A stretch of 64,000 nt of DNA. Source: Gambelia wislizenii (taxonomy: Eukaryota; Chordata; Lepidosauria; Squamata; Crotaphytidae). Of the stretch, positions 1-10,843 are shown in pieces. The first letter of the stretch is position 1. Each line of letters starts with the position of its first letter. The DNA lies in NCBI GenBank assembly GCA_030847615.1, contig JAUMIR010000003.1:286806265-286870264 (forward strand). Direction: 5' to 3'. Position numbers and translations under genes: made by a program. The notes below the pieces were generated by a model, which worked only from the letters and a program-made list of their open reading frames with translations, searched no databases and had not been told where the DNA came from.

Positions 1-1120
1 TGCATATGTCTGGCAAGTATGGGGACCATTCAGTAAATTCTAAACACTGAGTTTGCTTTGCTGATCCTCCAACAAGCCTGCTCTGATGGGTCAGCTTTTC
101 AGCGTCTCATGGGTGCAACCTGTGCGTGTTTAGGATTTATTGATTGGCAGTCTGAGGATGTGCTGAAGCTAATAAGAGCAATTCAGACTTTTCATATAAC
201 ATATGTATGTGAGGCTTGAAAAACAGAAAGTGGCACTAACAGCCAGGTTACTTGCTGTACAGCATCAGAAATTACAAACACTCTGAGCACTGATGGCTGG
301 TGGCTGCTTTGTCAGTGGGTTAGTGAGTCACCTGTGGGGCTAGCATCTTGCTCAGTAATGATGATGTAAACCCAACATACAACATCACCATTATGCAAAT
401 TCACCTCTATGGTCATTGCACCATTCCTCTGTTGGAAGAGGGTTGGCTTCAAAGGGAGGGTTTTTTTTGGGTGGGGGTAGGGAGTAGCTTTAATCTGAAC
501 TTTAAAGAAGCAACCCAATGTTCTGTACCTAGTTTGAGGATGGGTTTCAGCACCTTGGATAGTTCCTTTAAGGATCCAACTAAAACTCATAATGGATGTA
601 TCATTACCTACTGCCATGGAATCCTGAGCCAAATTCTTCTCCATCATGTACAGAAGAGGGATGTCAGTATATTATTATTTACATGGCTGTGTTTGTTTGA
701 TCATACTGAGGTGCTGTCTGTGGACTAATGTCAAGGTTGATTCCTAGAATGTAGCTGGTGTAGTCTTTAGGTCCCCTATTGAGTCTATGTAGCAAGTCTC
801 ATATGCATAATACTTTCTTTTCAAAAACCTGTACAATCTTACTATCTACATTCTTACCTCCATCCTTCTATAGATCTCAATTTAGGATATGTGTTGTTTC
901 TTCTGTCCTTATTATTTCCACAACACCCCTCTTTAGTAGTTAAGACTGAAAGTGTTAGGGGATTTACATCTGAGTTGCCTTGTTGAAGTTTAACATGCTG
1001 AACTGGTAGAACCTGTAAACGATTTTCATTTGGTCTGCAGTTTTTTAAAACTATGGACACAATTCTGAGAATTATTAGAAAAGGATAAGAGACTGCCAGT
1101 GAGTACCAGGTGCTTTAGCT
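1..1120. other. Unassigned AT-rich DNA
   Basis: I see no recognisable gene or repeat here. The open frames on both strands around 310-730 have no protein-family signature, and their composition resembles the flanking DNA. Confidence 0.5.
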
Positions 1121-1240
1121 ATATTTCAGAGGAAGGAAGTGGCAAAACCACCCCTGAGTATTCCTTGCCGAAGAAAGCCCTATGAAATTCATGGGGTTAC
1201 CAAAAGTTTACAGGTAACTTGAAGGCACACACATGCACAA
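1121..1240 (+). mobile_element. Sauria-type SINE, 3' fragment
   Basis: The stretch reads 'cagaggaagg..tggcaaa..', then 'ccctatgaaattcatggggt', then 'aacttgaaggcacacac'. This is the order of the 3' half of the tRNA-derived SINE seen more fully at 56673-56884. The tRNA-like head is missing. It is diverged and ends in a short CA-rich tail. Confidence 0.55.
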
Positions 1241-1354
1241 CTTTTATAAACTGTGACTAAGCATTATAACACCACACTGGCTTTCAGGAATAGAAGAAGA
1301 AAACCTGACTTGTAAAATTTTAAATTAGCATAATAATTTCATAGAAATAACATG

Positions 1355-1414
1355 GAATAGATTAATGGATGGCCCTTGTGGTCTCTTCCAATTCTATGAT
1401 TCTATGATTCTATA
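1355..1414 (+). mobile_element. CR1 LINE, extreme 3' end
   Basis: The sequence 'gtggtctcttccaattctat' is followed by repeated 'gattctat' octamers, the hallmark 3' terminus of amniote CR1 elements. Only about 60 bp remain, so this is a strongly 5'-truncated insertion. An opposite-strand copy of the same tail lies at 8803-8940. Confidence 0.7.
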
Positions 1415-1943
1415 ATGGGGAGTTTTGCCATTTGAAAAACATAAACAGAAAAGGGAGGTAAAATCCCAGCAGCAGGTGTCCTCAGAACAGAGTGACTAAA
1501 CCCAGATATTTGCAGGATATCTGTACTAATGCACTTTATCTAGTGGCCTTAGGGTTGCCAGGTTTCAACGTGTAGAATAAGTGTTTACTTTTAATGTGTT
1601 GATAAACTTGAAGATGAGAGATCTGTGGCAGCTGCTGCCTACTCCTCTTTCATGTTTTTTTGCTTGTTGTCCTCTCTTACCTTAAACAGTGAGTAAATCT
1701 CTAGTTTTTAAGAAGCTATTTGGTAAGTCTTTGCATTTCTTTCTTTTTTCTATACTTGTATTTCCCTTTAAATTAGTTTTCAGATTATTCTTTTTCATAC
1801 ATGCATGCAACACACGCATACATTAGAATATATTTATAATCTACTATTTCATTTACATTATAGGCCATGTTCTGGTAAGTCTGTGGGGCATGCTTGTACC
1901 AAGCACATGATAATTTCACCATTAATAAAATATATTAATTTAT

Positions 1944-2252
1944 GGAATGGCCTGCTGAATGAGATCCATTAGATGACGAGCTTAAGTAGCTTTAAAAAAG
2001 CACTAAAGATGGATCTCTTTTGGCAGGCCATTCCTGATTAGATCCCGGCCTCAGGAGTTGCGACTCCTGGCCTTTTAAAATCTTGTGTCTATTTGTTTTT
2101 AATGTGATTTTAGTTAAATGGTTTTAATTTTATATTGTTTAATATCTTTTTATGAGGGAGGGTGGGGTGGGTGGTGCTTTTAGTCGTTATTACAATGTTT
2201 TAATTGTCGGAAGCCGCCCTGATTGTTTTTAGCAGAGGGGGTGGGTATTATT

Positions 2253-2283
<31 letters not shown>
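1944..2283 (+). mobile_element. CR1/L2-like LINE 3' end with (TAA)n tail
   Basis: The first 100 bases translate, with stops, to residues like 'SSFKKALKMDLFWQAIPD', typical of the last residues of a CR1/L2-clade ORF2. An AT-rich 3' UTR with 'aagccgccctga' follows, ending in a (TAA)n tract at 2250-2283. This is a 5'-truncated dead copy. The CR1 versus L2 assignment is from memory of squamate elements. Confidence 0.6.
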
Positions 2284-2342
2284 TTTACTAAAATTTCTAC
2301 CAGCTCACAATAATGACATTACTGTGCCACTGAAGACAGGTG

Positions 2343-2456
2343 AGGAAACCTTTGGCTTTCCAGATGCTTGGAACTAAAATTTCCAGAGTCTCCTACAAAT
2401 GGTCATGTTGGCAGGAACTAATGAGAGTTGTAGGCCAAACCTCTGGAGAGCTCTGG
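2343..2456. mobile_element. Decayed MITE ('ccagatg...ttgtag' family)
   Basis: The pattern 'ctttccagatgcttggaact' ... 'atgttggcaggaacta' ... 'gagttgtaggccaaac' matches the inverted-repeat nonautonomous DNA transposon also present at 45321-45576 and 33591-33705. The ends are too worn to call target duplications. Confidence 0.4.
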
Positions 2457-2696
2457 TGATCATACTATGTTTCGGTATCCCTGGTCTTTCTCCAGTGGCT
2501 ACTAGGTTACAGTTACCACCTTGGACAAACTCAGAGTATTCCCTCTCTCCTTTCAGGGTTAAGTTGCCACAATGATTTTTTCAAGGTACAGTGCTCACTA
2601 GTTTCACATTGAATCTCTATTAATAGAGTTTTTAGGTTCTATTGAATTAATTCCCATATTACTGCCCAAGTAGCAGGCAGAGTTATAAGAAGTTTC

Positions 2697-2721
2697 ATAT
2701 ATATATATATATATATATATA
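2697..2721. repeat. (AT)n microsatellite
   Basis: Uninterrupted AT dinucleotides, about 12 units. Confidence 0.95.
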
Positions 2722-4483
2722 GTATCAATTATAGCCCTTATATATCTATATTTGACTCTTGAGCACCCTTCAGCATATAAACATTTGGTTACAGTTCACT
2801 CTATCAGCCATATTAACTGGAATATCATTTCTGGGTACTAAAATACACTTTCCCCTCAGTCTCTCTCAAAACTCCAGTCCTAACTGTTGACCTCAGACGA
2901 AGTCCTTATCTATTTCCTTCATCTTCACTCCATTCCAAACAGTCTCTTTCCATGGTGGCCACTGATGACAACAAATCGACTTTTGGTTTTATGGCCACTC
3001 TTCCCACAGTTGCTCTGAGGTGTGTGGGAAGTGTCCTGTTGCTGGATCCTATCCCAGCCAAGGTTGGCTACTGAGATTGCTCATGGACAACTCAGAAAAA
3101 CTATGGAAAGAGCAGCTGTGAAACTGAGTGGATGGCCCATTCTTGGCAACAGATGTGCTGGCTGGCCCTATATTTGTCAATCACTCTGTACTTACACATG
3201 GAAGGATGGATGGAAGTACTTAACATACAAATATACTATACTATACAAGCCACTATTACAATATAGCAATACTTTTGTTACATACAAAGAGCCAAATGTT
3301 CTTTACCCCATTCTAAAGCCAAAGAACATGTTGAGATAGTTAAAGATACTTAATAGTATCCTGATATAAAGATAGTTAATAGTATCCTGATGACTTAAGT
3401 TCAAGAGGAAGTGACTGACACTGGAAAGCTAGTATGAAGATCATCATTATTTCTCTGGACCTTCATTTTCCTCATCCTAAATCATTGCTCAGTAAATCTC
3501 CTCACCTATACGTTTGTTCTCACAAAGACAAGTGTCAGATTGCTCATTCAAGTGAAGAGGGATCCACTAGTACAAAGACTTCAGGGCTATACCTCATCCC
3601 ACTATCAAGATAATGTGGTTTCTATGCCCACAGTGTTCATGAGTTTGAGTATGGACATTTGCAATGGGGACCTCATACACATGTACTTTCATTGACATTC
3701 TCTGGAATAAATATCAAAATCCACTACTTAGGGAATAATCTTTTCCTTTGCTTCCTTCCCAGAAAAGTAGGATTCAAGAAGGTCAAAACTATGAACATGT
3801 GTTAAATTAGTCAGAATTCATTAGTTCAACAACAGAACTCACATTGAGTTTACATATTCTTATCAGACTGTTCTCCCAAATAAGTTAAAACTTTGTGGAG
3901 AAAAAGATGATGTAGAACAATTCAATATTTATTTGCAAAGGAAAGGACAATTCAACATGTATTTGAAGAAAAGCTTTATTATTTTTTTTCTATGAAGTAA
4001 AATACTGTCCAAAATGTTTTGCTGGATGGAATGCCTCCAGGTTTTTCTGTTCACTGCTGAAAACAAAGGAGAGGTATCTGAAATCTAGATCTGGAGTTGC
4101 AGATGAACAGTATACATGTAGTTGCTCATAAATTTAAGTTTGTTATTACCCAGTCCCAGGAGGCAATAGAGCTCCATATGGAAAGATTCTTGTTTACTTT
4201 TCTGGTTCTATATTGTAAATCAAGATCTAATACCACAACTGTATGTCAAAAGTTTACAACCCAGGAGCCAAGTGGGAAACTCCTCAAATCCCCCTGAAAG
4301 GCTTCAAAAACCAAAAACAGGAGTATTTTTTTTAAAAAAATAAAGCAACAACACATTAAAGTACCAGCTCTACAGTTATTATAGTTTCTGTTTTCATTTA
4401 TGTAACTCATTTTACATTGACTCTTCATTGGCAGATGGATATACACAGATATACACAGGCCTCTTTACAAACAAGAAATCAAA
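2722..4483. other. Unassigned DNA with a short tandem duplication
   Basis: No gene or known repeat is recognised. A roughly 26-bp unit containing 'cttaatagtatcctgat' is tandemly duplicated at 3345-3396 with a few mismatches. Confidence 0.5.
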
Positions 4484-4488
4484 CCTCA

Positions 4489-5137
4489 TGTCCAGGAAAG
4501 CAGCCAACTGAAGGGCTGATAAGAATGATACGTGCAAAATGCAAGGCTTTGCAGCAACACGAAAATAATTCTGAAGCACTGTACCAGTTCAATGTCCAAT
4601 TAGCAAAACCAGGGGGCAAACCAAAGGTCCAGGAGTCCAGAGAGCAAGTCAGTGAGTCCAGTCCAGGGTCAAGAGTTCCAGAAAGCAGGTCAGCAAGTCC
4701 AGTCCAAGGTCAAGAGTTCCAGATCAATCCAAGGTCTAGGAGGCAAGGTTTCAGGCAACAAGGGAGTCCAAGTCAGATACTTTCTCCAGGGAATGCAGAT
4801 AGACTCTGATGAAGAAGCTTGGCATCTCATAGCTGTTTATATTGGCCCAGCTCCTAATCACAACTGTTTGGTGATTGCTGAGCATTTCTCATATAATCTC
4901 CGGGATTGCCGGAGGCATGCCCTTTCTGTCCTTCTCTGGCTGAAGGTACGTACCTCCTCGTCCTGCTCCTCTATGTCTCCCAGGCCTGGAACCTTTGCTG
5001 GGGGGAGGCTAGGCTGCTGAGTCAGGGGCTCTGCTGCAGTTGGCATAGTAGAGCTAGTTTCTAGCTCAGCCAGCTCTGCTGGAGCTGGCTCAGCCTCCTC
5101 GTCCTCTAAATCCTCCTCAGCCTGGCTGGCCATGACA
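4489..5137 (-). mobile_element. Solo LTR (Ty3/gypsy- or ERV-like), 649 bp
   Basis: Read on the minus strand it starts TGTCATGGCC and ends CCTGGACA. It is bounded by identical 5-bp target duplications, CCTCA at 4484-4488 and 5138-5142, so the ends are well supported. A TATA-like 'aatataaac' lies in the middle (about 4835-4845). It contains a tandem repeat of about 45 bp (4640-4735, 'gagttccag..gtccagtcca'). No internal domain, primer-binding site or polypurine tract flanks it, so it is a product of LTR-LTR recombination. The long acidic minus-strand frame (4858-5133) sits in U3 and is probably not a gene. The superfamily is inferred from the 5-bp duplication and TG..CA ends. Confidence 0.8.
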
Positions 5138-5142
5138 CCTCA

Positions 5143-6790
5143 ACAATTCTACATAGGCCTCAGTCATGACTGGGAATAGAATCCCGTGGTGTCAAATCAT
5201 TTTTGACACACATACACTAAGGTATCCATAACATCATGTGAATGGAACAGCAGTTGGAGGAGCAAATGGTGGCAGATTCCAGCTGCCCACTGCATGTAGA
5301 GAGAACCACCAGAAAAGGAGGTGGCCACATGGTGCTCACCTCTGGACAGAGCCAGCTATTTTGTCAAGGCACAAGCAATTTTCCAAGATACTCTTCCCAT
5401 AGTGCTTTAGCTCCAAGGACCCTTTGCAGGCACTGAAGAAATAGCCAACTTTGTTGGTTTGTTTGTGTAATAGAGCTGACTACTGATGGGAGGCTGCAGA
5501 GTTCCTTAGCCAACAGGGCATTCTGCTCCCCCCCAAGGTTGAAGAACATGGTCAAGAGGTATATTGCTATGTGATATTTCAGAACTTCCCACTATTTAGT
5601 GTAGTGGTGGGAAAAACGGGGCCCTGCACTTGTGGGACAATATCATACAACATCTAGAAAGCCACATGAATCTAGATCAAGGCCTTTTATAGTTCTATAT
5701 ATTGTTATTTCCCAAGCCAAATGAAATTTGTTTACAAAGAGTGTTTCCTAAGGATTATACAAGGAAATGATACAGTAAAGATACAGTATATGCATATTGT
5801 TAAACACAATGATACAATAGATTCAAAGACCTAAGAAATACATTTTCCAATTATTATTAATGCTTTAACAAAATTCAATACCTTTTTATACCTTAATGCA
5901 TTTCTAATTTCAATGGCAAAAGCAAATGCAAAACACACTACGAGAGACTACTCTGGAAGAATATGTGAGGCATGGATTATACTTGGCCAAGAAGCCACTT
6001 TAGGTGTTCTCTGAAGTGGTCATTAAGAGAGAAAGGCCAACAAATATTTTCCAAGAAATATTGGAAAGAATTTGAGATGAAACAACTTGAGTCTAGGAGA
6101 AAGCAAAACTGACAAATTCATCCATCTTTGGTATTGGTTGGTAGAACTGAAAATCGGTTTCTTTTGTTCTATACATTAAATGCTTTTCATTGTCCAAAAT
6201 AAAGGTTGTTCTTCTAGATTTTTAGCTGGAAAATCCCATGACTGGGTAGAGAATGTGAGAAAATAAGACTTGCCCAAGTGTTAACATCCTTTTTGTGTTG
6301 ATGGATTTGAGTTGGGTAGCATTTGATAAGATCAATTCAATCTTGGTGCTTACTTTTCAGATCTGTGCTATGGAAACCTGGGATGATGAGAGACATATAT
6401 TTCAAGAGTGGTGGGAGTGATTTGAACGCATAGTCTCTGATGAAAATAAATACTTTAACATGCAACAAGTGTGCGCTCAGACCTTTTCACTGTACTAGGT
6501 GTGTTATGTCTCTCTTCACCTGTACTGAAACAAGACCTCAGGAATATATATCCTGCCTGCCTGCTTTCCTTCCTGCCTTCCTTTCCTCCCACACTCCCTT
6601 CACTCAGCTGATAAATGCCAGAACAATGTATGTGAATACTAAATCCAGGTAAATAAAATCAAGACCAAGAGCAGACAGAAACACAGTTTAAATTAGAAAA
6701 AAGCAACAACAATCATAACATAAGCGAATACTAAAAAGTCTGGAAAATTATGGAAATGAAACTATAGTAAGATACAACTTTTAAAAGATT
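5143..6790. other. Unassigned DNA
   Basis: No gene is recognised. A pyrimidine-rich 'tcctgcc/ttcct' tract lies at 6551-6600. The rest is AT-rich with no clear repeat signature. Confidence 0.45.
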
Positions 6791-7011
6791 TGTTGTTGGT
6801 GTTGTTATGTGTCTTCAAGTCAATTCAACTTATGATGACCCTATTGTAGGGTTTTCTTGGAAAGTTTTATTCAGAGGACTTTTGTCATTGCCTTCTTCAA
6901 AGGCTGAGAGAGTGTGACTTGCCCAAGGCCACCCAATGGGTCTCCATGGCTGAGCGGGTATTCAAACCCTTGTCTCCTAGAGTCCTAGTCCAGTACACCA
7001 CATTGGCTCAG
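6791..7011 (-). mobile_element. Sauria-type SINE, near full length
   Basis: On the minus strand it has a degenerate tRNA-like head ('gagccaatgtggtgtactgg'), box-B-like 'gggtttgaatac', the body 'ccttgggcaagtcacact', and the tail 'acttgaagacacataacaac'. This is the full order of parts of the family. It is about 220 bp and diverged. Confidence 0.75.
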
Positions 7012-7424
7012 TTTTTAAGATACACCTTTGCAGTCAAGCATATTGTAAGTTGAAAGGGTCAAGGAAATAAAATAGGCCATTACCTGTCATTGAAAGAACA
7101 ATAAAGTAGACAGCAAGTGGATTTCTTTGGGAAGAGGATTCCAAACCTGGGTAGCTCAGAAGATTCACTCATGAGTAGTCACCCAGCAAACATGGGGGAG
7201 CACTTGGAAAAGTGCCTCTGATTGTGTTCTCAGAGTACTGGGAGAAGGAAAAGGTGGTCATGCAGATATGATGGTCCTGAATTCTGAAGGCCATTACAGG
7301 TTGAAAATCTCTAAAGAATCTTGAAAGTGAACTGGACTTAGTAAAGATGGTACAATACTGGTGGAATATGTTTTACAGTGCCCATTTTCAGTCAATCTCT
7401 GTGATGCTTGAAGTTTCTGGACTA

Positions 7425-7572
7425 CCTTATTAGCTAACACACATTGGAAACTGCTTAATGCAGTGTAGATGTGTAAACTGCTATTGCTGAAAACAGTTTG
7501 TAAGCCACTCTGATAGCCTTGTGGCTGAAGAGCCGGGTATAAATAACAAACAAACAAACAAACAAACAAATA
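7425..7572 (+). mobile_element. tRNA-SINE ('V-like' second family), 3' half
   Basis: The sequence runs 'acacattggaaactgcttaa' ... 'agccactctgatagccttgt' ... 'gagccgggtataaataac' and ends in (CAAA)n at 7546-7572. The same body occurs inverted at 40855-41127, where the tRNA-like head is preserved. The head is missing here. Confidence 0.65.
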
Positions 7573-8540
7573 AAATCTTTAGCACCATCTGATGATCAAT
7601 ACAATTGCTTCTTCCAGAGGGATACTGGAGACTGGGTTGGTGACAATAGCTGGTGAAGTAAGTGGCTGCTCTTTCACAGTTACTCAAAGAGTAGTGGAAG
7701 ATGACAGAGATGGCAATATAAAAATAACAGTCAAGGAGACATAAGCACAAAGCAAGTCAGGCTAAGAAGAAAGAATGACTATTAACACCTCAAAAATGCT
7801 TTGTTGTGGATTACCTTCACAGACGTCAATACTGCTGGTTTTGTATGAAACTTGACAGATAACACTGCTGATTGAATAGACAACTTCAGTCATGTGTTAT
7901 ATAATACAAAGGGGGGGGGAGTATATGTAGGAGACATTTATTTCCTCTGCTACTACATTTCCACAAATATATTTAAGTTGGCTCCTCCATGTGAGCTTAA
8001 AAAGATGATCTTAGGTTAAACAAGGGAGTACTTTGCTGAAACAGAGACAAAGCAAGTCTCCCTTAGAATACAGAGTGGTGAGTAAGCTCAATCCATGTGA
8101 TCCATAAATCTCTGGAAAAAGCTGGAAAATATTACAGTGGTCATTTATTTGACACATTGTCATAGATGAAGCCTTGTGTTTCATACTTTTTTAAAATTAC
8201 TGCTTGAAGACAATAAGAAAATGCATCCATTGTAAATTTTCTAGAGTTGTACATATACAGTCTTTGGGAAGAGATTTAAAATTTTTGATTGTATTTTTCC
8301 CTGTGTTTTTTTAATAGAATACAGCAGTTACCTAGATACAAAACAAAGAAAATTTCCTTGCAGTTTCAAAGCTGACAAATGATTACATAAGTCCAGTTCC
8401 AGATTTTTCATTTATGTATGTTACAAAGGAAGACATTTATGCTGATTAGGCAAAGTTCCAGTAACTGGTAGAACAGTGTTTAACTTTACCGTAGGGCTTA
8501 TCTACACCAACAGGAAAATCTGGCTTAATTTTGTTATACG
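7573..8540. other. Unassigned DNA
   Basis: No gene or recognisable repeat. A short poly-G run is present at about 7912-7919. Confidence 0.45.
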
Positions 8541-9490
8541 AATTGCGTGGGTCTGCGAGGATCCCACTAGTGCCCAAATCTTAATATGGGGAATATTTAA
8601 TGAGCTCATAATGGCAACAAGAGGCCAGGTAATGGCAGGATCTTTTGACCTATGTATACTGGTAATCACTGAGAAGATGTCAAGGCAGAAAGTACAATTG
8701 AATGGTTTTTACTGGAAATTAATCTTAACATCATTCACTTTTACACTCAGGCTTCAAGCACTCAAACAAGGCTATCAAATAGAGAAATAGAAGATAGAGG
8801 AATAGAATCATAGAATTGTAGTGTTAGAAGAGAATATAAGCGCCATCTAGTCCAACCCCCTGCCATGCAGGAATCATGATCAAAACATCCCAGTCCTTGA
8901 CAGATGGCTATCCAGTCTCTGTTTAAAGACCTCCAAGGAATAGAGCAAGGGGATTGTGGGTTATACTATACAGATCCTGGAGGGCTGAGATCGTGAAGTA
9001 AACTGGCAGTGAGGGGGTCTGGAAGGCAGAATGGTAACACAGACTGACATGGAGTTGGAAGGAAGAGGGTCTGCACACAATTTGGTGGCAGTTTAGAGTG
9101 ATATTTATATTTGATAATTCCCCTGAAGGGATGAGATTTAGAGTGGAATACAATGTCTCTCAGAGTTTCCCAGGACTAGACAAAGGGTTCTCCAGAAGAG
9201 TTAATGATCATTAATGGGTGATAAAATTTGGAATTGAATAGGAGCAGGCAACATCTATTGTTGGGGAGAGGAAAAGAGAAGAGGAAAAACCCGTTTTACA
9301 ACCATTGAGAACTTTGTTATTGTTGAGTGGATTAGTGAATTACTCATCTCCAGGTGTTCTTCAAGAAGAACTCTAATCTGGGTATGACCTGTTTGAGGAA
9401 TTTAGAAGGCCCCTCCCTAGGTTAGGTATAACTCTAGCCTTGGTATATGGGTGTCCCTGGTTTACTTGTCAACCACATGGAAGGCAACAG
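8541..9490 (-). mobile_element. LTR-like repeat, copy 1 (diverged)
   Basis: It aligns by eye with copies at 25338-26199, 53306-54212 and 55747-56321. Shared landmarks in order are 'cgtgggtct..cccactagtg', 'gagctca', 'gcttcaagca', 'gggttatactatac', 'gataatatttat..', 'gttaatgatcattaatgg' and 'tgacctg'. The other copies begin TGTTAC on the minus strand, suggesting an LTR of roughly 0.85 kb. This is the oldest copy and is interrupted by a CR1 tail (8803-8940). No coding domain is attached. Confidence 0.5.
8803..8940 (-). mobile_element. CR1 LINE 3' end inside LTR-like repeat
   Basis: 'atagaatcatagaattgtag' ... 'gccatctagtccaaccccct' ... 'gtttaaagacctccaagga' is the classical amniote CR1 3' UTR, here in minus orientation. 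It splits LTR-like copy 1, so it is the younger insertion. Confidence 0.85.
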
Positions 9491-9703
9491 CAAGTCTCCC
9501 CAAACTGATCTCCCCCTTCCACAACTAGATGCATGCCCTGTGGGAGAGAGCAGGCTGGCCCAGCTGGCATGACTGTTGGCCACCAGTTCAGTGACAAACA
9601 CAAACAAAACTAGTTGATCACAGTAGGGCCACCTCCCTGCTCTCTACTTCCAAGCAGCCATCTGATGTCACGTGTTATTGATCCCTCTATTTCTGTTGTC
9701 TAG
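9491..9703. other. Unassigned DNA upstream of the exon-like blocks
   Basis: Moderately GC-rich with no recognised repeat. A polypyrimidine stretch ending 'ttctgttgtctag' at 9691-9703 could act as a splice acceptor for the following block. Confidence 0.3.
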
Positions 9704-9827
9704 GGGTATGCAGGCACTATCATGCAGGGCCACCCAAGGGAATGGAGGAGGTTGGCAGCTCACACTCCTTTGGTTCCCAGGAGGGGCACCTGGTATGGAT
9801 GAGCAGGTGGAGGAGCCTGGGCCATCG
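9704..9827 (+). pseudogene. Possible exon-like block A
   Basis: An open stretch ends in residues 'DEQVEEPGPS' and is followed directly by 'gtgagt', a consensus donor. It is preceded by a pyrimidine-rich tract and 'ctag'. The acidic, proline-containing linker composition is protein-like, but I recognise no domain. Together with the blocks at 9957-10017 and 10740-10843 the reading phases are compatible. It may be a remnant of a transposase accessory gene or a host gene, or a coincidence. Confidence 0.25.
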
Positions 9828-9956
9828 GTGAGTGTCCTCCTTGCTGATCAGGAATGTCACAGCATAGGGTGGCTACCTTCCCGATCTGGTGGGATCCCTC
9901 TGCCAACACCTGTGAAAACTATTTGTCATCCCCTGTCTCCTTCTGGCAATCTATAG

Positions 9957-10017
9957 GTGATGGTGACTGTGCTGGTACCAGTCAGCAGGAGGAGAGGGGA
10001 GAGCAGTGCAGGACATG
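9957..10017 (+). pseudogene. Possible exon-like block B
   Basis: This 61-bp block lies between a pyrimidine-rich acceptor ('ctccttctggcaatctatag') and a good donor ('catg|gtaagg'). It enters in phase 0 if block A is used and leaves in phase 1, which fits block C. It has no recognisable domain. The intron to block C carries a solo LTR. Confidence 0.25.
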
Positions 10018-10068
10018 GTAAGGAGTGTGCCTGCCTCACTGATAGCCCAATTCATATCCATCCAGGGG

Positions 10069-10514
10069 TGTCAGGCCTTTGCTCTTTTGACTCTGAAGAG
10101 GAGCTAGAGGAAGAGAGAGCTTCAGAGCAGGATTTCCAGCAGAGAGTAGAGATAACAGCACCAACCCCACAGAGCTGCCTGGCCCCTCAGAGATAGCAGA
10201 AGGGGACAGAGCAAATAACCCAGACCCGGCAGAGAGGCCTGGCCCTCAGAGAGCAAGACCTTAGACCCAGTCGTACTCACTTTTCAAGAACACTGACATC
10301 AAAGGGAAGCGGCGCAGAAGGCTCCACATATTTATGAGAGACGGCAGCTTATCAGAGAACAGCTGTGCAATTGCTGAGTTAGTATAAATCAGGGACAGCT
10401 GCTCTGCCAACTTGTCAGAGTTTATCTGACTGCATTGGTGGGAAACCTCTGCTCCTGACTTCTCGTGTTGCCTTGCCTGCTAATAGCACCTTGTCTTGAC
10501 TGGTTTCCTGGACA
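10069..10514 (+). mobile_element. Solo LTR, 446 bp
   Basis: It starts TGTCAGGCC and ends CCTGGACA, the same terminal pattern as the solo LTRs at 4489-5137 and 44046-44738. It is flanked by AGGGG (10064-10068) and AGGGA (10515-10519), a 5-bp duplication with one mismatch. A TATA-like 'agtataaatc' lies at about 10381-10390. An acidic open frame near its start reflects U3 composition and is not taken as a gene. Confidence 0.7.
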
Positions 10515-10739
10515 AGGGACAGGAAAGGGCCCAAGGTAATGCCACCTGTGTAGGGAGGGGTGGAAGGGTAGTAAATGAGTATCACAGAGGGGTGTTTTGG
10601 GAGGTTATGGCTTGTAGCAGGATAGCAGCTTTCCGAAGGAATATTTTTGTGTTGCCCATTCCCTGTCAGCTGGACCAGTTGACCACTTCTTGGATGCCAT
10701 TGTAACCCCCACTCACTTTTTGTTGTTCTTCCCTTGCAG

Positions 10740-10843
10740 TCTGGTGGCCACAGCAGAGTGTGGCGGCCCTAGAAGAGCACCTGCAAAGGATTGAGAGGAC
10801 TCTGCAGGGGCTTGTAGACCAGTGTGTGCCTCCCCAGTTATAG
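10740..10843 (+). pseudogene. Possible terminal exon-like block C
   Basis: It follows a strong acceptor ('tgttgttcttcccttgcag'). The block encodes an amphipathic helix-like stretch ('ALEEHLQRIERTLQGLV'), then 'DQCVPPQL' and a TAG stop. The helix resembles the leucine-rich C-terminal tails of SANT/Myb-like proteins, including those of some Harbinger elements, but this is only an impression. The phase fits block B. Confidence 0.3.

Noticed and set aside
4858..5133. Acidic 91-residue open frame on the minus strand
   Set aside because: It lies inside the U3 part of a solo LTR with perfect target duplications. Similar acidic frames occur in the LTR at 44046-44738, so it is LTR composition and not a gene.
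6791..7011. Functional tRNA gene in SINE heads
   Set aside because: The tRNA-like heads have box A/B remnants but no cloverleaf, and they continue into SINE bodies.
8476..8790. 104-residue plus-strand frame
   Set aside because: It falls in the LTR-like repeat copy 1 and is not kept in the other three copies.
10072..10196. Glu-rich open frame after 10069
   Set aside because: It starts inside the LTR 10069-10514 and has no homologue that I recognise. Treated as LTR sequence.
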